Source: Streptomyces sp. NBC_00557 (GTDB taxonomy: Bacteria; Actinomycetota; Actinomycetes; Streptomycetales; Streptomycetaceae). Taken from it: DNA of 64,000 bases. The position numbers and the translations under genes are program-made. Location: contig NZ_CP107796.1 in the NCBI RefSeq assembly GCF_036345995.1, positions 4,836,001 to 4,900,000 on the forward strand, written 5' to 3'. Within the stretch, counting starts at the first letter, position 1; every line of letters starts with the position of its first letter. Shown piece after piece: positions 1-7,708 of the stretch. The notes under the pieces are model-generated. The model was given only the letters and a program-made list of their open reading frames with translations. It did not search any database and was not told the DNA's origin.

Positions 1-2471
1 AGGGCGGCCAGGACGCCGACCGTGCCCGCCAGCAGCAGGAAGACCGCCATCCGGCCCCAGGGCAGCACCAGTTCGTACGTCGGCATCTTCGTGCCCAGCA
101 GCTGACCGGCCGCCCAGCCGAAGAACACGCCGAGCCCGATGCCGAGCACCCCGCCGAACAGGGAGATCACCAGGGACTCCAGGCGCACCATCCGCTTGAC
201 CGCCTTGCGGTCCAGGCCGATCGCGCGGAGCATGCCGATCTCCTGGGCGCGTTCGAACACCGACATGGCCAGGGTGTTGACGACACCGAGGATCGCGACG
301 ATCACCGCCATGCCGAGCAGGCCGTAGAGCATGTTCAGCATCGTCGTGAACATCTGCGCGATGCTGTTGGAGATGTCCTGCTTGTCCTGGATCTTGATCG
401 CCGGGTTCCTGCCGAGGACCTCGGCCAGCCGGTCCTTGGCCGCGCCGGAGGCGCCGCCCGCCGTCCTGACCATGACCTGCATGTCGGCCGGGTCCTTCAG
501 GTGCGGGGTGAGGACCGCGTCGTCGAGCATGATGCCGTTGATCAGGTCGTTGCCCTCGTAGACACCGGCGACGGTCAGGGTGCGCGCCCTGCCGTCCTCG
601 AAGTGCGCGGTGAAGCGCGAGCCGGGCGTCCAGCCGTACTCCTTCGCCCGGTCCTTGTCCACGACGACCTGCGTGCCGCGCACCGTGAACGCGCCCTGGT
701 CCACCTTCAGGTCCGTCAGCTTCCCGATGGACGAGCCGTCGACCCCGGTCAGGAACTCGGTCTTGCCGTCGATGCGGGACTCGGCGTTGCGCAGCGGGCT
801 GCTGGCGGTGACGCCCTTGGCGGTGGCGAGCTTCTGCGCCACGTCCGGGGAGAGCGGGGAGCGGTTGGCCATCGAGACCACGTAGTCCGCGCGGATCGCC
901 GAGGACGCCATCTTGTCGATCGCGGTCTGCAGGCTGCCCGCCATCACCGTCATGCCGGTGATCAGGGTCAGGCCGATCATCAGCGCGGAGGCGGTGGCCG
1001 CCGTATGGCGCGGGTTGCGCACCGAGTTCTGCCGGGCCAGCTTGCCCGACACCCCGAAGGTGCGCAGCACCGGGGCGGCGGCCGCGATCAGCGGGCGGGA
1101 CAGCAGCGGGGTCAGGACGAACACGCCGATGATCAGCAGGACCGCGCCGAGACCCATCGGGGCCTGGGCGGAGTCGGCGTCCATCGTCGTGGCCGCGAGG
1201 ACCACCGCGACACCGGCCCCCGCGAACAGCGCGCCGAGCGTGTTGCGCAGCACCAGCGACTTGGTGGTGGCCTTGGCGTGGACGCTGCTCATCGCCGCCA
1301 CCGGCGGGATCTTCGCGGCGCGCCGGCCGGGCAGCCAGGCGGCCAGCATGGTGACGAGGATGCCGACCGCGAGCGCGGCCGCCACCGTGCCCGGGGTGAT
1401 CACCAGCGGTCCGTCGGGCACGCTCGCGCCGAAGGAGCCCAGCAGCGAGCGCAGCCCCGCGCCGATGCCGATGCCGGCGGCGAGTCCGGCCGCACCGGCG
1501 ACCGTGCCGACCGCGAACGCCTCGACGAGCACCGAGCGGGTGACCTGGCGGCGGGAGGCGCCGACCGCGCGCAGCAGGGCCAGTTCCCGGGTGCGCTGGG
1601 CCACCAGCATGGTGAAGGTGTTGGCGATGATGAACGTGCCGACGAACAGCGCGATGCCCGCGAACACCAGCAGCGCCTGCCTCAGGCTGCTCATCGAGTC
1701 GGCGATCTGCTTCGCCTGGTCGTCGGCGAGCTGCTTGCCGGTGGTGGTCTTCACCAGATGCGCGGGCAGCGCCTTGTCGAGCGCGGCCTTCAGCGCGGTC
1801 TGGCTGGTGCCGGGCGCGGCCTTGACGTCGATCTCGTCGTAGCCGCCCTTCTTGCCGAACAGCGCCTGCGCGGTGGGCGTGTCGAACAGGGCGAGGCTGC
1901 CGCCGGCGGAGACGTTGCCGTCGTCGGTGGTGAAGACGCCGGCGAGCCTCGGGGTGAGGACCGGGCCGTTCACGGACAGGCGCACGGTGTCGCCGACCCG
2001 GTAACCGGCCCGCTTCGCGGTCTTGGAGTCGAGCAGCACCTCGCCGCGGCCGTGCGGGGCGTGGCCGCCGACCAGCGGGTAGCGGGCGTCCCTGGCACCC
2101 CAGTAATTGCCGCCGTTGGACTGCCAGTCGCCGCCGACGAGCTTGCCGTGCCGGTCGGCGACGGCGGTGAAGCCGCTGACGACACCGGTCGCGGAGGCGG
2201 CGCCGGGGACCTTGGCGGCCTTGTCCAGCGTGGCCTGCGTCAGGTCGGGCAGCCTGCCGACGCTGTTGCCCTTGGAGTCCTGGTACTCGGGCTGTACGGC
2301 GACGTCGACCTGGTCGAAGCCCTTGGCCGAACTCTTCTGGTAGGCGTCGGAGATGGTGTTGGTGAAGACGAGCGTCCCGGAGACGAAGGCCACGCCGAGC
2401 ATCACGGCGAGGACGGTCATCAGCAGCCGGGCCTTGTGCGCGAGGACGTTGCGCAGGGCGGTGCGGAACAT
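1..2471 (-). CDS. ABC transporter permease, FtsX/MacB type (3' end outside window)
   Basis: Integral membrane subunit of a MacB/LolCDE-type ABC exporter. The reading frame is open from the ATG at 2471 to the window edge (about 823 codons), so it is nearly complete. An N-terminal membrane anchor (MLGVAFVSGTLVF) precedes a large extracytoplasmic domain. Two FtsX permease modules follow, the first with ALLRAVGASRRQVTRSVLVEA and the second with MLRAIGLDRKAVKRMVRLES, each followed by hydrophobic helices. This duplicated FtsX layout is usual for long actinobacterial permeases. The start overlaps the stop of the ATPase gene by one base (TGATG), so the two are translationally coupled and form one exporter. 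The substrate cannot be read from the sequence. Confidence 0.93.
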   Translation of the reverse strand, partial: MFRTALRNVLAHKARLLMTVLAVMLGVAFVSGTLVFTNTISDAYQKSSAKGFDQVDVAVQPEYQDSKGNSVGRLPDLTQATLDKAAKVPGAASATGVVSGFTAVADRHGKLVGGDWQSNGGNYWGARDARYPLVGGHAPHGRGEVLLDSKTAKRAGYRVGDTVRLSVNGPVLTPRLAGVFTTDDGNVSAGGSLALFDTPTAQALFGKKGGYDEIDVKAAPGTSQTALKAALDKALPAHLVKTTTGKQLADDQAKQIADSMSSLRQALLVFAGIALFVGTFIIANTFTMLVAQRTRELALLRAVGASRRQVTRSVLVEAFAVGTVAGAAGLAAGIGIGAGLRSLLGSFGASVPDGPLVITPGTVAAALAVGILVTMLAAWLPGRRAAKIPPVAAMSSVHAKATTKSLVLRNTLGALFAGAGVAVVLAATTMDADSAQAPMGLGAVLLIIGVFVLTPLLSRPLIAAAAPVLRTFGVSGKLARQNSVRNPRHTAATASALMIGLTLITGMTVMAGSLQTAIDKMASSAIRADYVVSMANRSPLSPDVAQKLATAKGVTASSPLRNAESRIDGKTEFLTGVDGSSIGKLTDLKVDQGAFTVRGTQVVVDKDRAKEYGWTPGSRFTAHFEDGRARTLTVAGVYEGNDLINGIMLDDAVLTPHLKDPADMQVMVRTAGGASGAAKDRLAEVLGRNPAIKIQDKQDISNSIAQMFTTMLNMLYGLLGMAVIVAILGVVNTLAMSVFERAQEIGMLRAIGLDRKAVKRMVRLESLVISLFGGVLGIGLGVFFGWAAGQLLGTKMPTYELVLPWGRMAVFLLLAGTVGVLAA

Positions 2472-3271
2472 CAGGAGGTACGGCCCTTCGCATCGAACTC
2501 GGGGGTCTGGGGGTTTCCCCCAGGAAATCGGCGCATGGTGTCGAGAACGGACTCGGCGGTGGGGCCGTACATCTCGTCGACGATCCGGCCGTCGGCGAGG
2601 AAGATCACGCGGTCCGCGTAGGCGGCGGCCACCGGGTCGTGGGTCACCATGACGACGGTCTGGCCCAGTTCGCGCACGGAGTTGCGCAGGAAGCCGAGGA
2701 CCTCGGCGCCGGAGCGCGAGTCGAGGTTTCCGGTCGGCTCGTCACCGAAGATGATCTCCGGCCGGGAGGCGAGGGCGCGGGCGACGGCCACGCGCTGCTG
2801 CTGGCCGCCGGAGAGCTGCGACGGCCGGTGGCCGAGCCGGTCCGACAGGCCGACCATCGAGATCACCTGGTCGAGCCAGGCCTTGTCCGGCTTCCGCCCG
2901 GCGATGTCCATGGGCAGGGTGATGTTCTCCAGGGCGGTCAGCGTCGGCAGCAGGTTGAACGCCTGGAAGATGAAGCCGATCTTGTCGCGGCGGAGCTTGG
3001 TGAGCTGCCGGTCCTTCAGCGAGCCCAGCTCGGTGTCGCCGATCCGCACGGACCCGGAGGAGAACGTGTCGAGGCCCGCAACGCAGTGCATCAGCGTGGA
3101 CTTGCCGGAGCCCGACGGGCCCATGATCGCGGTGAACTCGGCCTGCCGGAAGTCGACGGAGACCCGGTCCAGGGCGACCACCCGGGTCTCACCCTGCCCG
3201 TAGATCTTCGACAGCTCCGTGGCGCGCGCGGCCACTGCGGTGGTCCGGCCTGCGGTGGGTGTGGTGGTCAC
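2471..3271 (-). CDS. ABC transporter ATP-binding protein (MacB/LolD type)
   Basis: Cytoplasmic ATPase that powers the FtsX-type permease encoded directly downstream. It has Walker A GPSGSGKST, the Q-loop in FIFQAFNLLPTLTALENI, the signature [15 protein letters not shown], Walker B IIFGDEPTGNLD and the switch histidine in VMVTHDP. The EPTGNLDS sequence is typical of the LolD/MacB subfamily. I chose the GTG at 3271 because AGGAG lies nine bases upstream. An ATG at 3307 (adding 12 residues, with GGAG eight bases away) is the alternative. Longer versions of the frame add proline-rich sequence with no family similarity. About 430 bases without a gene separate it from the diverging bldA. Confidence 0.93.
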   Translation of the reverse strand: MTTTPTAGRTTAVAARATELSKIYGQGETRVVALDRVSVDFRQAEFTAIMGPSGSGKSTLMHCVAGLDTFSSGSVRIGDTELGSLKDRQLTKLRRDKIGFIFQAFNLLPTLTALENITLPMDIAGRKPDKAWLDQVISMVGLSDRLGHRPSQLSGGQQQRVAVARALASRPEIIFGDEPTGNLDSRSGAEVLGFLRNSVRELGQTVVMVTHDPVAAAYADRVIFLADGRIVDEMYGPTAESVLDTMRRFPGGNPQTPEFDAKGRTS

Positions 3272-3307
3272 GGGACGGTGCTCCTGTCGGGACGACGTGT
3301 GTTCCAT

Positions 3308-3742
3308 GGGGACCGCTCCATCGTCCCGGCGCCAGGGGCGCGTGGAGTCAGTCGCTGTTCCGGTTCCGGAGGGCGACTCGGGTCGGACGGGAGGGCGCCG
3401 TGTCATACCTGGGGAGGACGGGGGACCCTGAGAGGCGGCATCACCGGGACCGCCCGGGAACGGCCTCCCGGCCAGCCCGGGAGCGGCCTGAGGGACCGCC
3501 GTCGAACCGTGGTCGAACGGCGTCGAGAACGGGTGGAACACCCTCGTTCGGACGGTGAAATTCCGTCATTCCACGTACGCGCGAACGCCCGTCACGGCAC
3601 GCTGTTGGCAAGTGCGGATGGCCCGTTCCGCGGGCTGATGCACCCTCAGACGTCAATAAAATAAGACAACATCGGTCCGCCCTTCCGCTGTTCGGGGGAT
3701 GCGTCCCGATAGGCTCGGACCTCGAAGCGGAGCCCATGCCCT
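3308..3742. promoter_or_regulatory. Divergent intergenic region between ABC exporter and bldA; candidate bldA promoter
   Basis: There is no gene in this stretch. Upstream of the tRNA, TAGGCT at 3710-3715 fits the TANNNT -10 hexamer of the principal sigma factor and would start transcription near 3721-3722. The -35 is weak (CTGTTC-like around 3688-3693). The relatively AT-rich patch at 3655-3670 probably belongs to the divergent promoters. The -10 is a visual match only. Confidence 0.3.
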
Positions 3743-3826
3743 GCCCGGATGGTGGAATGCAGACACGGCGAGCTTAAACCTCGCTGCCCCTTCGCGGGCG
3801 TGCCGGTTCAAGTCCGGCTCCGGGCA
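3743..3826 (+). tRNA. bldA: tRNA-Leu, anticodon UAA (bldA)
   Basis: The sole type of tRNA that reads the rare UUA codon in Streptomyces; bldA mutants fail to form aerial hyphae and many antibiotics. A full class II cloverleaf is visible. The acceptor stem is GCCCGGA (3743-3749) with TCCGGGC (3819-3825) and discriminator A3826. The anticodon stem is GCGAG/CTCGC around the loop CTTAAAC, with anticodon TAA at 3775-3777. A long variable arm runs 3785-3801, and the T stem is GCCGG/CCGGC around TTCAAGT. CCA is not encoded (CT follows). The sequence matches S. coelicolor bldA as I remember it. Two genes in this window carry its cognate codon. Confidence 0.98.
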
Positions 3827-4025
3827 CTCGCTCCTGCATCGTGCGTGGCCCACGACCTGCTCCTCCCGCACGCGGCTGCTGCGGTTGAGTGACAAGTGGT
3901 GACAAGTAGTACGGCTCCCCGTGGACGTTCACGCTGTGACGAGCCGATTTCTCTTAGTTTCGTCACAGATTCGGATGTGTCGGCGGCAGGTGGCCGCCTG
4001 CGTCCTCCACCCATGGAGGTCCTCG

Positions 4026-4706
4026 ATGAATTTTCGCCCCTGGGTTGCAGCGCCGCTGGCGGGTGTGGCCCTCGCCCTCGTGTCTCCGGCGGCCGGCGTC
4101 ACCGCGCAGGCGGCCGTACCGTACGAAGGGGACGGGCCCCATCGTCACCACAATCCCTACCGCGACTGCCGCAGCCGCCGCGGCGTCGTGCTCATCGACC
4201 AGGGCCTGAGGGCGATTCTGACCAATGGCCCGCGTGGGCCGGAGGCTCTCGTCATCGAGGGCAGCTCGACAACGTCCTCGTCGCCGGCGGCACCGTGGGA
4301 CACCTTCACCGTCTCGACCTACATGAACGCGGAATATCCCACCCAGACCTCCGGCCAGTACCAGTTCGCAATCCGTGAGTTCTTCCGGCTGCATCCGCTC
4401 CTGGAGGTGCGGGCTTTCGGCGTCCACAAGCGGTTCTTCCCCTTCCCGGCCACCCACTGCCGCAACGGCCGGGACGACGGCGACCGCGGGGGTGACGGGT
4501 TCCCGAAGGACGGCGCGGTCGTCGACGGCAACGGCACGGCGCCCCAGAAGGGCCCCGAGAAGAGCTCCGCGCCCGGCAGCGAGGCCGCCGGCTGGAGCGG
4601 CAGCCTGCTGAGCGTGAGGAACATCGCGATCGCGGCCGGCGGTCTGCTGGTGGTTCTGGGACTGCTCGCCGCGGCCTGGCTTCGTCGGCGCCGTTCCGCG
4701 GAGTAG
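4026..4706 (+). CDS. Exported, C-terminally membrane-anchored protein of unknown function
   Basis: 226 residues, family not recognised. It begins with a signal peptide (hydrophobic APLAGVALALVSPAAGV, cleavage near AQA). A histidine/arginine-containing middle region follows, then a Gly/Asp/Lys-rich linker. Near the end is one transmembrane helix (IAIAAGGLLVVLGLLAAAWL) followed by an RRRR stop-transfer cluster. No LPxTG motif is seen just before the helix, so I do not call it a sortase substrate. The ATG at 4026 has GGAGG six bases upstream; an upstream ATG in the same frame at 3921 would bury the signal peptide. It lies about 200 bases after bldA and converges on the next gene at a strong hairpin. 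Confidence 0.75.
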   Translation: MNFRPWVAAPLAGVALALVSPAAGVTAQAAVPYEGDGPHRHHNPYRDCRSRRGVVLIDQGLRAILTNGPRGPEALVIEGSSTTSSSPAAPWDTFTVSTYMNAEYPTQTSGQYQFAIREFFRLHPLLEVRAFGVHKRFFPFPATHCRNGRDDGDRGGDGFPKDGAVVDGNGTAPQKGPEKSSAPGSEAAGWSGSLLSVRNIAIAAGGLLVVLGLLAAAWLRRRRSAE

Positions 4707-4738
4707 CGGCCGGCCGGACGAGGAACCAGCCCTTCAAG

Positions 4739-4781
4739 GCCTCTGGCCCCCTGACGTCGGTCGCGTCAGGGGGCCAGAGGC
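4739..4781. terminator. Bidirectional terminator, 18-bp stem
   Basis: A perfect inverted repeat has its left arm beginning at 4739 and its right arm ending at 4781 (core CCTCTGGCCCCCTGACG), with a 7-base loop. Flanking A/T bases extend the pairing slightly and TTT follows. It sits between two convergent genes and probably terminates both. Confidence 0.85.
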
Positions 4782-4796
4782 TTTCACCGGGGGGAA

Positions 4797-5873
4797 TCAC
4801 TGCGCGAACGGGAAGAGGTAGCCGTGCAGAACGGTGTGCACGGCCTGCAGAAGGCGCGCCGTGAAGGGGACTTCTTCCGGCCGCGGTTGCGCTTCGGCCG
4901 AGGCCGGCGCGTACGCACTGCCGCTGCTGCCGCTGCTGCCGGTGCCGCCGGTCGCCGAGGGCGTGGGTGCGGCCGTTGCGTCGGGGGCCGCGGTGGCGGC
5001 GGGGGTAACCGTGGGGCCGAGACTGGCCGTCGGGCCAAGACTGGCTGTGGGGCTGGGAGTGGCCGTCGGGCCGAGGCTGGCTGTGGCGCCCAGACCGGCT
5101 GTGGGGCCGAGACTGGCTGTGGGGCTGGGAGTGGCCGTCGGGCCAAGACTGGCCGTCGGGCCAAGACTGGCCGTCGGGCTGGGAGTGCCTGTGGGGCCGA
5201 GACTGGCTGTCGGGCTGGGAGTGCCTGTGGGGCCGAGACTGGCTGTCGGGCTGGGAGTGGCTGTGGGGCGGGGGGTGACCGAGTGGTGGGGCTCGGCCGG
5301 GCTCTTGTGCTTCGGGCCGGCTAAGCCGCCGATCCCGGCCGACGTACCGCCGCCGCCTGTGGTCCCGCCACTGGTGGTCCCACCGCCGCTCGTAGTCCCG
5401 CCGCTCGTGGTCCCGCCGCTCGTGGTCCCGCCGGTGCCGGTCGAGCCCGAGGTGGTACCGCCGGTGACGGAACCCCCGCCTCCGGGGGTGGCCGACCCCG
5501 AGGGGCTGGGTGCGGCCGACGAGCTGGCTGCCGCCGAGGGGGTCGGGCGGGGGTCGTGGGGGCAGAGGAAGTCGGGGTTCTTGATCCCGTAGCTCAGACC
5601 CCACACCCAGTCGCAGCCGCCCCGGTACGCCCGGACCCAGCCGCAGTAGGGGCCGCCGTAACTGCGGCAGGGAGGCGGCGGCGGCGTCTGCGGGGACGGA
5701 TCTGCGGCGGGCGGCTCGGCTCTGCTGCGCTCGGCGCCCAGGGCGCTGACCATGCGGACCTGCGCGACGTCGGAGCTCCGGGAGGTGAAGTGCGGGTAGA
5801 AGAAGGGCAGGGCGACGGCTGAGGCGGAGGCCGCCACCGTTGCAGCAGCGAGGGCGCAGCGGGTCAGACGCAT
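4797..5873 (-). CDS. Secreted Cys-containing, Gly/Thr- and Pro/Thr-repeat protein; carries a TTA codon
   Basis: 358 residues, family not recognised. It has a signal peptide (MRLTRCALAAATVAASASAV). A short domain with four cysteines follows (roughly residues 68-105, including PPPPPC, YCGW, GGCDW and FLCPHD). Next come a GGTTSGGTTS repeat block and a long Pro/Thr/Ser stretch with eight copies of TASLGPT. The hydrophobic end (PFTARLLQAVHTVLHGYLFPFA) could be an amphipathic tail. Pro/Thr repeats are typical of cell-wall-spanning or glycosylated linkers. Codon 184 is TTA (5324-5322), so translation should need bldA, which lies only 1.1 kb away. The ATG at 5873 has AGAGGAA upstream. Expression in late growth is an inference from the TTA codon. 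Confidence 0.82.
   Translation of the reverse strand: MRLTRCALAAATVAASASAVALPFFYPHFTSRSSDVAQVRMVSALGAERSRAEPPAADPSPQTPPPPPCRSYGGPYCGWVRAYRGGCDWVWGLSYGIKNPDFLCPHDPRPTPSAAASSSAAPSPSGSATPGGGGSVTGGTTSGSTGTGGTTSGGTTSGGTTSGGGTTSGGTTGGGGTSAGIGGLAGPKHKSPAEPHHSVTPRPTATPSPTASLGPTGTPSPTASLGPTGTPSPTASLGPTASLGPTATPSPTASLGPTAGLGATASLGPTATPSPTASLGPTASLGPTVTPAATAAPDATAAPTPSATGGTGSSGSSGSAYAPASAEAQPRPEEVPFTARLLQAVHTVLHGYLFPFAQ
5002..5275. repeat. Imperfect tandem repeats encoding TASLGPT/TATPSP units
   Basis: Short degenerate units such as GGGGCCGAGACTGGCTGT and GGGCTGGGAGTG alternate in tandem inside the secreted repeat gene. They are in phase with the codons, so they are coding repeats and likely vary in copy number between strains. 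Confidence 0.85.
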
Positions 5874-6062
5874 AACTGTTCCTCTCGGCTTTGCGGTCTG
5901 TCGGAAGGTGCGAACGAACTCTGTGCACGAGAGCGCCGCCGCTGTGAGCGCTGCAGCTGAACGTATGGTTTGCAGACACCCCCGACCGCCAGCGAACCGC
6001 CAGTCAGGCGGCCTTGCGCCGGTTTTTTCACCCGAAGAGTCTCGCCTCGATCGTGCGGCGCC

Positions 6063-6323
6063 TCACCCCTCGTAGACCGTCAGCACCGCGCCGTCCACCT
6101 CGATGCGCCGGCCCGCCCGCAGCCCGTCCGTGCGCAGGGTGCGCAGGCAGGCGTGGAACAGCGCCAGCTCGTCCGCGTCCAGGATCGCGGCGGCCAGATC
6201 CAGCAGTTCGGTCACCGCGTCCTCGGTGAGCACCTGGGGCAGCTCACCGGAGAGCAGGACGACCGATTCACCGGCGGGGCCCCGGACCACCGCGGTGGCC
6301 GGCCCGCCATGCACGAACAACAC
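6063..6323 (-). CDS. Small conserved-looking protein of unknown function
   Basis: About 86 residues if the GTG at 6323 is used. The frame stays open to an ATG at 6419, which would give 118 residues but has no ribosome site, and the extra sequence is low quality. The GTG at 6314, with GGGGGG twelve bases upstream, is another possible start. The C-terminal part looks like a real small acidic domain: AVVRGPAGESVVLLSGELPQ, then helices rich in Leu/Asp, then RRIEVDGAVLTVYEG. It lies 130 bases downstream of the XRE-type regulator on the same strand. I do not recognise the family. Confidence 0.55.
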   Translation of the reverse strand: MLFVHGGPATAVVRGPAGESVVLLSGELPQVLTEDAVTELLDLAAAILDADELALFHACLRTLRTDGLRAGRRIEVDGAVLTVYEG

Positions 6324-6456
6324 GTTCCCCCCAAAGAGCCCGGGTGGTCGTACGGCTCTCGCTCCTCGGGCAGACGAGAGACTAGCGGGGGATGTGGCAC
6401 CCTTCGGGCGTAGTTGCATGATTTTTCCGGGCACGACCGAGAAGCGGACCTTCCGG

Positions 6457-6864
6457 TCACTTCTCCGGTGCGGGCCGCGCCGAGCGGCCGAGCAGGGACT
6501 CGACCAGGGCGGCGACATGCCGGCGGTCCTCGGCCGACAGCTGCTGCACGCTGGCGATGAGCAGCTCGACCTCGGGGTCGTTGCTGCGGGCGGCCGCGGC
6601 GGCTTGGTCCTCGTCGGACGGTCCGCCGTAGACGTGGATGCCGCAGGCCTCGGCCGCGGCCCGGCGCACGGTGTCCAGCGGCAGCTCGAGGCCCCTGGCC
6701 AGGCCTTCCAGGGTGGTGGCCTGCGGCATGCGGACGACCCGGTCGGCGGTGGCCAGGTGGTGGACGGTGGAGCGGGGCACGCCGCCGCGCCGTGCCACGT
6801 CGCCGTAGGACCAGCCCTGGCGGTCGAGACGCTCACGGATCAACTGCTGCAGTGCGTTGGCCAC
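6457..6864 (-). CDS. XRE-type helix-turn-helix regulator
   Basis: 135-residue DNA-binding protein. The N-terminal HTH (residues about 5-60) reads LIRERLDRQGWSYGDVARR, GVPRSTVHHLA, and then the typical XRE continuation TTLEGLARGLELPLDTVRRA. The C-terminal 60 residues (SNDPEVELLIASVQQLSAEDRRHVAALVESLL) resemble the helical tail of small XRE regulators and may mediate dimerisation. The start is a GTG with AGGAAG ten bases upstream. It diverges from the peptide/protease locus, and the region between holds a clear dyad repeat. It is therefore the best candidate for the controller of that locus (inference). Confidence 0.85.
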   Translation of the reverse strand: MANALQQLIRERLDRQGWSYGDVARRGGVPRSTVHHLATADRVVRMPQATTLEGLARGLELPLDTVRRAAAEACGIHVYGGPSDEDQAAAAARSNDPEVELLIASVQQLSAEDRRHVAALVESLLGRSARPAPEK

Positions 6865-6965
6865 CGAAGTCCACTTCCTGCTCGCCGCTCGACCTGACCG
6901 TCCCTGTCCGCGCCGATTCTACGGTCGGGTAGCGGTGCCGCCGAAAGGGTGATTCACCGAACGGG

Positions 6966-7033
6966 TTGCGCGACGGTGCCGCGAGGCCCTAGTGTCCAAT
7001 CTCGTTGGACAGCCCGTCCGACCAAGTTGGACA
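6966..7033. promoter_or_regulatory. Promoter and tandem dyad operator of the peptide/protease locus
   Basis: TTGCGC (6966-6971) and TAGTGT (6990-6995), 18 bases apart, fit a principal-sigma promoter reading toward the peptide genes with a start near 7002. Overlapping the -10 and start is a perfect dyad, TGTCCAA-N5-TTGGACA (6993-7011). A second, partly degenerate copy, CGTCCGA-N5-TTGGACA (7015-7033), lies exactly 22 bp further on. Two full dyads spaced two helical turns apart suggest cooperative binding of a dimeric repressor, probably the divergent XRE protein. Confidence 0.6.
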
Positions 7034-7096
7034 GAGTCCGGGGGGAACCTGACTCTCTCCGACCGGAACCGCCTGTTTCCCGAGGGGGAATCGACC

Positions 7097-7312
7097 ATGT
7101 TGAACGCCCATGAGCTCGACGCCGAGTCCGCGGAGCTGCTGCCGGGCCGTGAGGCCCTGGGCCGGCTGAAGTTCAGCTTCGGCAAGACGGTCACCGTCAC
7201 CAAGCACGTCGCGAACATCAACGCCCACAACGAGTCCGCCGCCCTGAACGACCACTCCTCGTGCTCGGTGGCCGAATCCGGCGCCTCCCAGACCATCAGC
7301 GTCAGCCAGTAG
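7097..7312 (+). CDS. Peptide 1 of a tandem pair (putative precursor peptide)
   Basis: 71 residues, no signal peptide. The first half (ELDAESAELLPGREALGRLKFSFGK) is charged and leader-like. The middle is VTVTKHVANINAHNESAALNDHSS, and the tail is Ser/Thr/Gln-rich and ends in TISVSQ. It contains a single Cys in SSCS. The ribosome site GAGGGGGAA lies six bases before the ATG. The next gene encodes a near-copy, and then comes a membrane metalloprotease with a peptide-recognition domain. This order is typical of ribosomally made, processed peptides (RiPPs), but no modifying enzyme is seen nearby, so the peptide may only be cleaved and exported. Function inferred from context. Confidence 0.75.
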   Translation: MLNAHELDAESAELLPGREALGRLKFSFGKTVTVTKHVANINAHNESAALNDHSSCSVAESGASQTISVSQ

Positions 7313-7525
7313 CCCGCGCGCACCGACCGACCACCACGAAAGGAACCACACCACCATGAGCATGGACATGCGCGAGCTGGACGGCGAGTCCGCGGAGCTG
7401 CTGCCGGGCCGTGAGGCCCTGGGCCGGCTGAAGTTCAGCTTCGGCAAGACGGTCACCGTCACCAAGCACGTCGCGAACATCGACGCGCACAACGAGTCCG
7501 CCGCCCTGAACGACCACTCCTCGTG
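7118..7525. repeat. Direct repeat of 146 bp in the two peptide genes (7118-7263 and 7380-7525)
   Basis: The two copies, 262 bp apart, differ at only three positions by my reading. The flanks and last 20 codons differ. This indicates a recent duplication or ongoing gene conversion restricted to the leader and central part of the peptides. Confidence 0.88.
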
Positions 7526-7574
7526 GTCGGACACCGGGTCGTCGGCCCAGCAGACGATCAGCGTCAAGCAGTAA
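7356..7574 (+). CDS. Peptide 2 of a tandem pair (putative precursor peptide)
   Basis: 72 residues, a paralogue of peptide 1. From ELLPGREALGRL through HNESAALNDHSS the two are identical except N to D in the ANI(N/D)AHN segment. The tails diverge: SSWSDTGSSAQQTISVKQ replaces the SSCSVAESGASQ form, so the single Cys of peptide 1 becomes Trp. Conservation of the first two thirds with divergence at the C terminus is what a shared leader with two different cores would show. AAAGGA lies eleven bases before the ATG, and in-frame ATGs at 7362 and 7368 are alternatives. It is 43 bases after peptide 1 and 134 bases before the protease gene, probably in one transcript. Confidence 0.75.
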   Translation: MSMDMRELDGESAELLPGREALGRLKFSFGKTVTVTKHVANIDAHNESAALNDHSSWSDTGSSAQQTISVKQ

Positions 7575-7708
7575 CGGCACCACCGCGCCAACGGCCGCGG
7601 GGCGAATCGCACGCGTGCGGGGCGTCCGCCCCGCGGCCTTGGGGGGACATGCGCGGGCTTGGGGAACAGCGTGGGGCTTGGGGGGAACAGCGTGGGGGGA
7701 GACCACGG

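Noticed and set aside
501..2621. 706-codon ORF on the plus strand
   Set aside because: It lies antisense to the ABC permease, and its translation is Arg/Gly/Ala/Asp-rich without domains. GC-rich codon third positions keep the opposite strand open.
4026..4706. LPxTG sortase substrate
   Set aside because: A C-terminal helix with an Arg cluster is present, but no LPxTG or LAxTG is found just before it.
5002..5275. Repeat array considered as CRISPR
   Set aside because: The repeats are short, in phase with codons and degenerate, with no constant spacers and no cas genes. They encode Pro/Thr repeats of a protein.
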